This document shows positions 31,840 through 39,804 of a DNA stretch of 64,000 nt, piece by piece (position 1 is the first letter of the stretch; every line of letters starts with the position of its first letter). The position numbers were made by a program, and so were the translations under genes. This DNA is from Maridesulfovibrio sp. (GTDB taxonomy: Bacteria; Desulfobacterota; Desulfovibrionia; Desulfovibrionales; Desulfovibrionaceae), in the NCBI RefSeq assembly GCF_963677005.1, contig NZ_OY781616.1, positions 3,419,001 to 3,483,000 of the forward strand, given 5' to 3'. Below the pieces are notes generated by a model, which searched no databases, had not been told where the DNA came from, and saw only the letters and a list, made by a program, of their open reading frames with translations.

Positions 31840-33108
31840 ATGAATATTTACGATGAACTCAAGTGGCGGGGGCTGGTCAATCAGGTTTCTGACGAAGAGA
31901 AGGTACGCGAGTATCTGGATACTCCCGGTCAGACCATGTATTGCGGCTTTGACCCCACCGCGGACAGCCTGCATATCGGCAACCTTGTTCCGCTCCTCTG
32001 CCTTGTCCGCATGAAAAGAGCTGGGCACAACCCCCTGTTCCTGCTTGGCGGCGCAACCGGACGTGTCGGCGACCCCAGCGGAAAGGACAAGGAGCGCGAG
32101 CTTGCCTCCGAGGAAAAGATTGAATCGCAGGCAAAGAATATCCGGTCACAGATCGAAGCTTTCTGTGAACGCAATACCGGCGAAAAGGCGGAAGTGGTCA
32201 ACAACTATGACTGGACCAAAAATATGTCTTTTCTTGAAATGCTGCGTGATGTGGGCAAGCATTTCACTGTTAACTGGATGCTGGCCAAGGAATCGGTCAA
32301 AGGCCGTTTCGGCCGTGAGGATGTTGGTATATCCTACACTGAATTCAGCTACATGATCCTGCAGGGTTACGATTTCTACCATCTTTTCAAGGAAAAAGGC
32401 TGCCAGCTTCAGATCGGCGGCGGCGACCAGTGGGGCAACATTACCGCAGGTTGCGAGCTTATCCGCCGCAAGGCCCAGGGTGAGGGCTTTGCTCTGACCT
32501 TTCCCCTGATCACAACCGCAGCAGGAAAGAAGTTCGGCAAAAGCGAAAAAGGCGCCATCTACCTGAACCCGGAAATGACTTCGCCGTATGCATTTTACCA
32601 GTTCTGGGTCAATACCGATGACCGTGACGTTATCAATTTTCTGAAATATTTTACCTTCCTTTCCAGTGAAGAGATTGATGCTCTTGAAAAAAGCCTTGAA
32701 GAGGCTCCGCACCTGCGCGAAGCGCATAAGAAGCTTGCCGAGGAAACTACCATCATGATCCACGGTAAAGAGGAACTGGAAAAAGTTCAGGCCGCAACCT
32801 CCGCCCTGTTCGGCAAAGGCGACATCAAAACCGTTGACGCCGCAACTCTTCGCGAGGCCATGGAAGCCGCTCCCGGCGTTGAATATGCTGCCGCAGATCT
32901 GCCCGACCTGCCCCAGATACTTCTTGATCTCGGTCTTTCCAAGTCCAAGGGACAGGCCCGCAAGGATATCCAGGCCGGTGGGCTCTACATCAACAACGAA
33001 AGGGTTTCCGAATTCGATTACGTGCCTTCGTCAGATGATTTCATCGGCGGTGAATGCATGCTCATCCGCAAGGGCAAGAAGAATTACGGATTGGTTACTC
33101 TTAAGTAG
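31840..33108 (+). CDS. tyrS: Tyrosyl-tRNA synthetase
   Basis: The 422-residue class I synthetase charges tRNA-Tyr. The HIGH-like motif is HIGN near 47, the KMSKS-like motif is KFGKS near 229, and the C-terminal S4 RNA-binding domain occupies about 355-420 (LSKSKGQARKDIQAGGLYINNERV). ATG follows AAAGAGG. Confidence 0.97.
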   Translation: MNIYDELKWRGLVNQVSDEEKVREYLDTPGQTMYCGFDPTADSLHIGNLVPLLCLVRMKRAGHNPLFLLGGATGRVGDPSGKDKERELASEEKIESQAKNIRSQIEAFCERNTGEKAEVVNNYDWTKNMSFLEMLRDVGKHFTVNWMLAKESVKGRFGREDVGISYTEFSYMILQGYDFYHLFKEKGCQLQIGGGDQWGNITAGCELIRRKAQGEGFALTFPLITTAAGKKFGKSEKGAIYLNPEMTSPYAFYQFWVNTDDRDVINFLKYFTFLSSEEIDALEKSLEEAPHLREAHKKLAEETTIMIHGKEELEKVQAATSALFGKGDIKTVDAATLREAMEAAPGVEYAAADLPDLPQILLDLGLSKSKGQARKDIQAGGLYINNERVSEFDYVPSSDDFIGGECMLIRKGKKNYGLVTLK

Positions 33109-33133
33109 AATCTGGTGAGTTCCATTAAGTTCA

Positions 33134-34093
33134 ATGCAGCGATTTTACGGACTGGCCACCAGACTACGGCAGACATTCGGGGAGCGGGTTCAGAAAATCC
33201 CGCTTGATTTCGGATTTACCTGCCCCAACCGTGACGGGAAGATTTCCCGCCATGGCTGTATCTTCTGCAGTCCGCAGGGTTCCGGTTCCGGTATGCACGC
33301 CATGGCCATGACAATTCCGGAACAGTGGGAACTCTGGCGGGCCAAGCTGACCGAAATGCATAAGGCCAGACTTTATCTGGCCTATCTCCAGTCATACTCA
33401 AACACATACTGCTCTCTTGATGAACTCAAGTGTGCCTTCGATCAACTGCAAGGACTTGAAGGGCTGGCCGGAATCTGCATCGGCACCAGACCGGACTGTC
33501 TGGATTCCGCCAAGCTTGAGCTTATTCGCGGACTTGATCTGCGCGAAACATGGCTTGATCTGGGCTTGCAGAGTTCCAACGACCTTACCCTGAAGAGGAT
33601 CAATCGCGGGCACGATTCCGAGTGCTTTGCGCAGGCTGTGCGGCTCGCATCAAGCCACGGTGTTCCGGTCTGCGCGCATGTTATTGCCGGACTGCCCGGT
33701 GAGAGTGAGAAGGATTTTCTTGCATCCGTGGAGTTTTTGAATTCCCTGCCCGTGTCCGGGATAAAGTTTCACAACCTGTTTGTGGGCAGGGGCGCACCGC
33801 TGCAGAAAATCTACGAGGCGGGCGGATATACGCCTATCGAACAGGCTGAGTATATCGAAATGCTCGTCGCAGCCATATCGGTTTTAAGGCCGGAGATAGT
33901 GATCCACCGGTTGAAAGCCGATGCCGTTCCCGGAGAGCTGATTGCCCCCGAATGGGTCCGCGGAAAGCGCTCCGTGCTGAACGAAATAGAAAAGACCCTC
34001 AAAGTCCGCAAGATCTGGCAGGGCTGTGCCAGAGCTGATGCTGAACAGCAGCCTCCTGCATGGTTCAGCCCTGATTCTCCTTCCCCGTTTTAG
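33134..34093 (+). CDS. TIGR01212-family radical SAM protein (YhcC-like)
   Basis: The 319-residue protein is a radical SAM enzyme of the YhcC type, of uncertain substrate. The cluster-binding set is non-standard but typical of this family, C-x9-CIFC in CPNRDGKISRHGCIFC near 29-44. Later family segments include LYLAYLQSYSNTY, GTRPDC and ETWLDLGLQSSND. The 3' end runs into a remnant of an antitoxin gene: coding similarity to the antidote starts in another frame at about 34075, before this gene's stop. The last residues (PPAWFSPDSPSPF) may therefore be foreign to the original C-terminus. Confidence 0.9.
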   Translation: MQRFYGLATRLRQTFGERVQKIPLDFGFTCPNRDGKISRHGCIFCSPQGSGSGMHAMAMTIPEQWELWRAKLTEMHKARLYLAYLQSYSNTYCSLDELKCAFDQLQGLEGLAGICIGTRPDCLDSAKLELIRGLDLRETWLDLGLQSSNDLTLKRINRGHDSECFAQAVRLASSHGVPVCAHVIAGLPGESEKDFLASVEFLNSLPVSGIKFHNLFVGRGAPLQKIYEAGGYTPIEQAEYIEMLVAAISVLRPEIVIHRLKADAVPGELIAPEWVRGKRSVLNEIEKTLKVRKIWQGCARADAEQQPPAWFSPDSPSPF

Positions 34094-34338
34094 ACCTTGC
34101 TGAATATTTGAATGCCGCACTTGAATCCGGTAATCAGGATGTAATGCTTATGGCTGTGGCAAATATTGCCAAGGCTAGAGGGATGAGCCAATTGGCTAAA
34201 GATGCCGGACTTGGCAGGGAAAGCCTGTATAAAGCCCTTAGTCCCGGATCTCAGCCTCGATACAGCACTATTATGAAGGTTCTAGGTGCTCTTGGGGTCT
34301 CACTACGTGTTGTGCCTAAGGAAAATTCTATGCAGTAG
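34075..34338 (+). pseudogene. Antidote protein of a HigBA-like addiction module, 5'-truncated
   Basis: The frame encodes a helix-turn-helix antidote of the TIGR02684 type: ...LDLAEYLNAALESGN..., then IAKARGMSQLAKDAGLGRESLYKALSPG and MKVLGALGVSLRVVP. Family members normally carry ~20 more N-terminal residues and a start codon. Here the recognisable similarity begins upstream of the only available start, TTG 34108, and merges with the tail of the radical SAM gene; no ATG or GTG exists in the open frame. The companion RelE-like toxin, usually just upstream, is missing. It is either silent or makes a shortened 76-residue protein from TTG 34108. Confidence 0.7.
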
Positions 34339-34379
34339 GTTATCGGCTGATACTGCCACCAAATCTTACAATGACAAAC

Positions 34380-34415
34380 AGCCGTTCCGTACCACGCGGA
34401 GCGGCTTTTCATTTT
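34380..34415 (+). terminator. Rho-independent terminator
   Basis: GCCGTTCCG pairs with CGGAGCGGC (one G-U) and is followed by TTTTCATTTTT, downstream of the antidote remnant. Confidence 0.7.
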
Positions 34416-34431
34416 TCCGTCCATCCTGATA

Positions 34432-34466
34432 TTGACTGTCAGTCATACATGTATTAACTGTATGAC
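34432..34466 (+). promoter_or_regulatory. Promoter with palindromic operator of the toxin-antitoxin pair
   Basis: TTGACT (34432-34437) and TTAACT (34455-34460) are spaced by 17 bases. A perfect inverted repeat, GTCATACA (34442-34449) and TGTATGAC (34459-34466), overlaps the -10 region. Autorepression by the ribbon-helix-helix antitoxin through this palindrome is the family norm. Confidence 0.6.
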
Positions 34467-34482
34467 AAAGGAGGATGCTTAA

Positions 34483-34707
34483 ATGTTATCCGTACGTTTA
34501 CCCGAAGAAATCGAATTGAAGCTTTCCCAACTAGCGGAAAAGACAGGTCGCACCAAATCATATTATGCCAAGCAAGCCATCATAGCCTTTCTTGAGGATA
34601 AAGAAGACCATCTGCTTGCCGTTCAGGCTTATGAAGAACACCTCAAAAAGAGCGGTAAGACTTTTTCCAGTGCAGAAGTGAGAAAAGACCTTGGGCTGGA
34701 TGGTTGA
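34483..34707 (+). CDS. RelB/ParD-like ribbon-helix-helix antitoxin
   Basis: The 74-residue protein begins MLSVRLPEEIELKLSQLAEKTGRTKS, the ribbon-helix-helix DNA-binding fold, followed by YYAKQAIIAFLEDKEDHLLAVQAYEEHLKKSGKTFSS, a toxin-binding tail. Length is normal, so the antitoxin looks intact. ATG follows AAAGGAGG. Its stop overlaps the toxin start by 8 bases. It probably binds the palindrome at 34442-34466. Confidence 0.85.
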   Translation: MLSVRLPEEIELKLSQLAEKTGRTKSYYAKQAIIAFLEDKEDHLLAVQAYEEHLKKSGKTFSSAEVRKDLGLDG

Positions 34708-34876
34708 GTACACTGCAAGGGCCAAGAAGGGTCTGAGAAAGCTTGATAGGAAGGCCGCTGAACGTATCCTCAATTACATGGATGACCTGCCGGAAGACCC
34801 ACGGGACAAAGGTAAAGCCCTGCTGGGCACCGTTGTAAAATTTACGGTGGACACTGATCCTGCTTTTCAAACGTGA
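34700..34876 (+). pseudogene. RelE/ParE-like toxin, truncated
   Basis: The first ~42 residues (VEYTARAKKGLRKLDRKAAERILNYMDDLP... DKGKALLG) match the N-terminal half of RelE/ParE toxins. The usual second half with W-R-Y-R-V-G-D-Y-R and the terminal GHRREVY-type segment is absent, replaced by VVKFTVDTDPAFQT and a stop, giving 58 instead of ~85-90 residues. The catalytic basic residues of the family lie in the missing part, so the product should be inactive. Confidence 0.7.
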
Positions 34877-34877
34877 A

Positions 34878-34913
34878 ACAGCCCGCATTCAGGGTAAAAT
34901 GCGGGCCGTTTCG
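34878..34913. terminator. Bidirectional terminator between toxin remnant and pstA
   Basis: GCCCGCAT (34881-34888) pairs with ATGCGGGC (34899-34906), flanked by GAAACA and CGTTTC, so the stem extends and serves both converging transcripts. Confidence 0.7.
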
Positions 34914-34944
34914 GCACGGTCAAGAGGGTGAGGATGATAAATTT

Positions 34945-35895
34945 CTATCTGCCGACTTTTTTCTGCATTTTGGCCCGGATGTAGATGGCGACCATGTTCA
35001 TGCCGAGCACCAGTGTGATGAGCACCAGGGATGTGCCATACTGGATGTGTCTGGTTTTTTCGATTTCCGTGCCTGCTGTGGCCAGCACGTAGATGTGGTA
35101 GGGCAGGGCCATTACATCGTCAAAGATGGACTGGGGCATGTCCGGCGTAAAGAACACCGCTGCGGTAAACATGATTGCCGCGGTTTCCCCGGCCGCTCTG
35201 GACAGGGTCAGGATGGAACCGGTGAGCATGCCCGGCAGTGCTGCGGGAAGCACAACCTTGTAGATGGTCTGCCATTTGGTGGCTCCCAGACCGAGAGAGG
35301 CTTCCCGGTAGGTCTGGGGAACGGACTTGAGAGCTTCTTCCGATGCTCCGATAACCAGTGGCAGTGCAAGAGCACCGAGTGTGCACACCCCGGCCATGAT
35401 GCTTACGCCCATTCCCATTACAGTTACGAAAAGCGAGAGTCCGAAAAGTCCGAAGACAACCGAAGGCACGCCTGCAAGGTTGTTGATGCCGAGGCGGATG
35501 ATGCGGACAAGCTTGGGCGAGGTCGCATATTCGTTGAGATATATTGCGGTTGCCACTCCCCATGGAAGGGCTATGAACAGAGCCCCGTAGCTGAGGACGA
35601 TTGTTCCCACGATACAGGGAAATATTCCCCCTTCGGTCATCGAGTTTCTGGGGGCTTCGGTGAGGAATTCCCAGCTCATGGCCGGAAGTCCGTAGTACAG
35701 GACGAAGCCGCATATAATCAGCAGAGCCAGGCCGTTGATGGCGGCAGCTCCCTTGAAGAGCATAAATACGATCTTTTCGATTTTTTCTCTCAAGGTATAG
35801 TTGTTCCGGCCGGGATCGATCATGGTCTCGGCGATCTGTTCGTTGGTTTGCATCATTGAATCCACTTGATCTATGGTTTCGGCGGAGTTGTTCAT
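34945..35895 (-). CDS. pstA: Phosphate ABC transporter permease PstA
   Basis: The 316-residue permease has six membrane helices after an N-terminal cytoplasmic stretch of ~45 residues. The EAA loop that contacts the ATPase is EASLGLGATKWQTIYKVVLPAALPG near 198-222. It is 36 bases after pstC. The ATPase gene pstB and the regulator phoU are not downstream; a plus-strand toxin remnant follows instead. Confidence 0.94.
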   Translation of the reverse strand: MNNSAETIDQVDSMMQTNEQIAETMIDPGRNNYTLREKIEKIVFMLFKGAAAINGLALLIICGFVLYYGLPAMSWEFLTEAPRNSMTEGGIFPCIVGTIVLSYGALFIALPWGVATAIYLNEYATSPKLVRIIRLGINNLAGVPSVVFGLFGLSLFVTVMGMGVSIMAGVCTLGALALPLVIGASEEALKSVPQTYREASLGLGATKWQTIYKVVLPAALPGMLTGSILTLSRAAGETAAIMFTAAVFFTPDMPQSIFDDVMALPYHIYVLATAGTEIEKTRHIQYGTSLVLITLVLGMNMVAIYIRAKMQKKVGR

Positions 35896-35931
35896 ATTAT
35901 ATTCCCCGTTTGTTTTGATCCGTGCTTGCGG

Positions 35932-37284
35932 TTACAGGGTGGCGGAGCCTACCTGCTTGTATTTGTGGGACACATAGTCGGCCACGAGGTTGAAGGCCAT
36001 GGTGAACAGAAATAGTACCATGCCTATTGCGAACAGTGCGTAGTAATGCTCGCTGTGAAACGGGGCTTCACCCATTTCAGCGGCGATGGATGCAGGCATG
36101 GGGCGTACCGGATCGAATATGGAAGTCGGCAGCATTCCCGCTCCACCGGCGACCATGAGTACGACCATGGTTTCTCCTATTGAGCGGGCCATGCCCAGAA
36201 TCACACCGGTTGAGATTCCGGAAAGGGAGGCCGGTACCATTACTTTATAGATGGACTGCCAGTGTGTGGCTCCAAGAGCCAGTGAGGCTTCCTTGAGTTC
36301 CGGGGGAACTGAATAAAGGGCGTCTTCCGAGATGCTGGTGATGGTTGGTACGGCCATGAAAGCCAGCATTACCGATGCGTTGAACAGGTTCAGTCCGACT
36401 GCGATGTCGAAAGTTTCCTGCAGAAACGGGGCTACCACTACCATTCCGAAGAATCCGATTACGACCGAGGGCAGCGCTGCAAGCATTTCAACGGCAGGTT
36501 TTACTATGTTCCGGATTTTATTCGGCGCAATTTCTGCAAGGTAGATGGCGGTCATGACCCCCAGTGGAATCGCGATGATGGACGAGAGCAGGGTGACTGC
36601 TCCGGAGCCGACAATAAGCGGCCAGATTCCGAGAGCAGGCGGCTCTTCGGTGGGGTACCATTCGAATCCGAAGATGAAGTCCGGAAGGGATACGTAGTGA
36701 AATACGGGTAATCCCTCGGCAAAGAGAAAGATCATAATGAGAAAAAGTACCAGTACCGAAGTGAACGCAGTCACCAGGAAAAAGGAGTGAATGAGTCGTT
36801 CCGTGTTTCTCCTGCTGAGATTGACAGCTTTCAATGCTAAAATCAGAACTCCTGCCAGACCTATGATCATACTGAATATGGTCCACCCTCTGGACCTTGA
36901 TGCCGACAGGCTTTCAGCGCTTGCCTTGATCTGCTGCAGAGTTTCCTTTTCACCGTTGTCTTTGCCCATGGCGGCGTAGTCGGTACGGACATTGGTGTAG
37001 ATTCTGTTCAACTCGGCATTGAGTTCTTTCACCCGGAGTTCTTTTTCCGCCTGAGTCAGTCCCGACTCTTCAGTGCTTTCTGAAACTTCATGGGTGGAAA
37101 GCATCATGACTTTCTTGAGCGCGGCTACGGCACTCATGGAATAGTCTCCCCTCTGCTCCACTTTCTCGGCAGCGGAAATGAATATCTGTTCTGCTTCCGT
37201 TTTGTTGCCCAGCCTGTAGGCATAAATTCCGGTCACAACAGCAAGCGCTATGAGGAGTAGACAGATGTTGCGGGACGTGATCAC
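35932..37284 (-). CDS. pstC: Phosphate ABC transporter permease PstC with N-terminal extension
   Basis: The 450-residue protein is ~130 residues longer than a standard PstC. A first membrane helix (~5-22) is followed by a polar, helix-prone segment (~24-128) predicted to be periplasmic, a second helix (~133-152), and then the normal permease core with the EAA loop EASLALGATHWQSIYKVMVPASLSG near 333-357. The start is GTG 37284 after AGGGGAA. The extension may sense or bind something near the channel; its role is unknown. It is the second gene of pstS-pstC-pstA. Confidence 0.92.
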   Translation of the reverse strand: MITSRNICLLLIALAVVTGIYAYRLGNKTEAEQIFISAAEKVEQRGDYSMSAVAALKKVMMLSTHEVSESTEESGLTQAEKELRVKELNAELNRIYTNVRTDYAAMGKDNGEKETLQQIKASAESLSASRSRGWTIFSMIIGLAGVLILALKAVNLSRRNTERLIHSFFLVTAFTSVLVLFLIMIFLFAEGLPVFHYVSLPDFIFGFEWYPTEEPPALGIWPLIVGSGAVTLLSSIIAIPLGVMTAIYLAEIAPNKIRNIVKPAVEMLAALPSVVIGFFGMVVVAPFLQETFDIAVGLNLFNASVMLAFMAVPTITSISEDALYSVPPELKEASLALGATHWQSIYKVMVPASLSGISTGVILGMARSIGETMVVLMVAGGAGMLPTSIFDPVRPMPASIAAEMGEAPFHSEHYYALFAIGMVLFLFTMAFNLVADYVSHKYKQVGSATL

Positions 37285-37341
37285 GGTTTTTTCCCCTGAT
37301 TGAAATTTTTGGTTTCGTTGCTTTTTTTGAGTGTAAAATCC

Positions 37342-37363
37342 CCGGGAGGCATCAGCCTCCCGG
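37342..37363 (-). promoter_or_regulatory. pstS-pstC intercistronic hairpin
   Basis: CCGGGAGGC and GCCTCCCGG form a perfect 9-base stem with a 4-base loop between pstS and pstC. It has no U-run, so it is more likely a stem that protects the abundant pstS mRNA end or reduces read-through than a full terminator. Confidence 0.6.
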
Positions 37364-37405
37364 AGTATTTATTGTCGGACCCGGTTTTCCGGTTGGCCTT
37401 TCTAA

Positions 37406-38224
37406 CTATTTTACAGGGATGAAACCTGTGTCGGCAGCAAGCTTCTGGCCTGCGGGGCTCATCATGAAGTCGATGAGAGCTTTAACTTCGCCGGAGGGCT
37501 TGCCGGGGGTGTAGAGGTTCAGACCACGGGAGATGGGGTAGGAACCGTCTTTGGCAGTGGCAACGGAAGCAGAGATTCCGTTAACGGAAACGCCTTTGAG
37601 TTCCTTGTTCAGGTAGGCAAGACCTACATAGCCGATGGACTTTTTGTTTTTGGCAACAGCCTGTGCAACAGCACCGTTGGATGCCTGGAGCAGTGCACCG
37701 GGGAATACACGGTTGGATTTGCCGTCTTTCTTCATGATGATGTGCTTCCAGCAGTCATAGGTACCGGAAGAGGTGTCGCGGGAGATAACAACGATCTTGG
37801 AGTCTTCTCCGCCAACTTCTTTCCAGTTGGTGATTCTGCCGGTGTAAATTCCGAGGAGCTGATCCTTGGTAAGGGCATTTACGGGGTTGGCAGGGTTGAT
37901 AACAGGAACGATGCAGTCAAGAGCGACTACGAACTGTACAGGAGCGCGGCCGTTGTCGGTTGCTTTCTGTGCTTCAGCGCTTTTCATGTCGCGGGACATC
38001 ATGGCGATGTCGGTGGTGCCGTCGATGAGAGCTTTTGCTCCGTTGGAAGAACCGCCTCCGGAAATGGAGATGGAAACATTGGGGTTGGCTTTCATGAAAG
38101 CTTCAGCTGCTTTCTGCATAAGGGGCAGAACAGTGGTGGAACCTTTGACCTGGATGGTGCCGGCAAAAGCGGAACCCGTAAAAGCCATAACCATTACAGC
38201 GACGAGGGCGATAATCTTTTTCAT
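37406..38224 (-). CDS. pstS: Phosphate-binding protein PstS
   Basis: The 272-residue periplasmic protein delivers phosphate to PstCA. A signal peptide covers ~1-22 (KKIIALVAVMVMAFTGSAFA). Phosphate-contact segments include VKGSTTVLPLMQKAAEAF near 26, GGGSSNGAKALIDGTTDIAMMSR near 57 and SRDTSSGTYDCW near 145. ATG 38224 is eight bases after GGAGG; a frame start four codons upstream overlaps that site. First gene of the operon. Confidence 0.95.
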   Translation of the reverse strand: MKKIIALVAVMVMAFTGSAFAGTIQVKGSTTVLPLMQKAAEAFMKANPNVSISISGGGSSNGAKALIDGTTDIAMMSRDMKSAEAQKATDNGRAPVQFVVALDCIVPVINPANPVNALTKDQLLGIYTGRITNWKEVGGEDSKIVVISRDTSSGTYDCWKHIIMKKDGKSNRVFPGALLQASNGAVAQAVAKNKKSIGYVGLAYLNKELKGVSVNGISASVATAKDGSYPISRGLNLYTPGKPSGEVKALIDFMMSPAGQKLAADTGFIPVK

Positions 38225-38306
38225 AATTTCCTCCAAAAATGGAATTTGATTGCAGACGCAGATTCACCGTGTCCGTTTTCTATCGTTGAGAAAGTGTCTA
38301 TCCGAA

Positions 38307-38331
38307 CTTGGTTACGAACCTGTTACGGCGA
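38307..38331 (-). promoter_or_regulatory. Possible Pho box upstream of pstS
   Basis: On the minus strand CCGTAACAGGT and TCGTAACCAAG repeat with an 11-base period, the spacing of PhoB half-sites (consensus CTGTCAT plus four). It lies ~90-105 bases before the pstS start. Match to the consensus is partial. Confidence 0.35.
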
Positions 38332-38446
38332 AGAGAAAGGTCAGTGACAGAGTCATTCTGCGGTCTGAAACATATTCCCGGCAGATGGCATGCAACTTGC
38401 TTTTTCTTCGTGAAACACAGAATCACAGCAAGGCGGAGAAGGGAGC

Positions 38447-39796
38447 ATGAAAACCAGATATGCCATAATCGGCGCGGGTCCGACGGGTCTTGGAGCAGCC
38501 AGGAGATTGACCGAACTGGGGGAAAAATCGTTCGTTGTACTGGAAAAAAATTCCTGGCCGGGAGGGCTTGCATCGAGTTTTACCGACTCTAAAGGGTTCA
38601 CTTGGGATATCGGCGGGCATGTGGTGTTTTCTCACTACGAGTATTATGACCGGTTGTTGGACGAGCTGCTCGGCGATGAATACATAGAACATCAACGTGA
38701 ATCGTGGGTGCGTTCCTGCAGCACATGGGTGCCTTATCCTTTTCAGAATAACATCCGCTATCTTCCCAACCAGCAGAGGTGGGAGTGTGTTCGCGGTCTT
38801 CTGCCCGGAGAACGCTCCGAGGATACCCCGCGTAATTTCCGGGAATGGATTCTCAAGATTTTCGGGGAAGGCATAGCCAGGCATTTCATGCTGCCGTATA
38901 ATTACAAGGTCTGGGCCACCCGTGCAGAAGATATGGATTATTCCTGGATCGGCGAGCGGGTCAGCGTCATTGACCTGCGCTCGGTGCTCAAGAACATTCT
39001 GCTTGAGCGGGATGAAGTAGGTTGGGGGCCCAACAACAAATTTCGGTTTCCGCTCAAGGGCGGAACAGGATCTATCTATCGCAGGCTGGCGGAAACAGTC
39101 TCCGGACATATACGATACAATACAGAGATAGTTTCCATTGATCCGCGCAGCAGGACCATATCCGACAATGCGGGAAATTCCATTGAATACGAATACCTGC
39201 TTAATACCGGACCGCTTGATATTCTTGTTTCGCAGTGGCTTGCAAATCCCGGCGAGCGTATGGTCAATGCGGCCTCTATGCTCAGACACAACGGCGTTGT
39301 CGTAGCCGGTATCGGTCTTTCCTCCTCAAGTCCGGATTCCCGCTGCTGGATGTATTTCCCCGAAGACGACAGTCCGTTCTACCGGGTAACGAATTTTCAT
39401 AACTATTCCCCGGACAACACCCCCGTTCCCGGAAAAGGGCGGGCGCTGATGTGCGAGGTTTCCTATTCCGAAGACAAGAAAATAAATGAATCCGATATCC
39501 TCGGTCAGGTGGAAGACGGTCTGGTCGATACTACCATGCTCAAGGATGAGGACCGCAAAGACATTACCTCCCGCTGGTCCATAAATGTGGATTACGGCTA
39601 TCCGGTCCCTTGCCTGCGGCGCGATGAAGCGTTAAAGATTTTACAGCCTGCTCTTGAATCCATGAACATCTATTCCCGCGGTCGTTTCGGCGGCTGGAAG
39701 TATGAGGTTTCAAACATGGATCATTCTGTAATGCAGGGAGTAGAATGGGCTGAAAGGATGGTCAACGGTCAGCCTGAAACCACATACAGGATCTAG
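38447..39796 (+). CDS. FAD-dependent oxidoreductase, UDP-galactopyranose mutase / amine oxidase-like
   Basis: The 449-residue protein begins with the FAD-binding Rossmann motif IGAGPTGLGAARRLTELG and the EKNSWPGGLASSF segment typical of the protoporphyrinogen oxidase / UDP-galactopyranose mutase group. GGHVVFSHYEYYDRLLDELLG and VPYPFQNNIR resemble the substrate face of the mutase-like members, which act on sugar nucleotides for surface glycans. RFGGWKYEVSNMDHSVMQGVEWAE near the end is the FAD-closing motif. ATG follows GGAGAAGGGAGC. The M24 peptidase follows after 8 bases, so the two are co-transcribed. Exact reaction is unknown. Confidence 0.8.
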   Translation: MKTRYAIIGAGPTGLGAARRLTELGEKSFVVLEKNSWPGGLASSFTDSKGFTWDIGGHVVFSHYEYYDRLLDELLGDEYIEHQRESWVRSCSTWVPYPFQNNIRYLPNQQRWECVRGLLPGERSEDTPRNFREWILKIFGEGIARHFMLPYNYKVWATRAEDMDYSWIGERVSVIDLRSVLKNILLERDEVGWGPNNKFRFPLKGGTGSIYRRLAETVSGHIRYNTEIVSIDPRSRTISDNAGNSIEYEYLLNTGPLDILVSQWLANPGERMVNAASMLRHNGVVVAGIGLSSSSPDSRCWMYFPEDDSPFYRVTNFHNYSPDNTPVPGKGRALMCEVSYSEDKKINESDILGQVEDGLVDTTMLKDEDRKDITSRWSINVDYGYPVPCLRRDEALKILQPALESMNIYSRGRFGGWKYEVSNMDHSVMQGVEWAERMVNGQPETTYRI

Positions 39797-39804
39797 TAAC
39801 GCAC

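Noticed and set aside
34873..35859. 328-codon plus-strand frame opposite pstA
   Set aside because: The minus strand encodes a clear PstA with membrane helices and EAA loop; the plus-strand product is His/Cys/Gly-rich noise.
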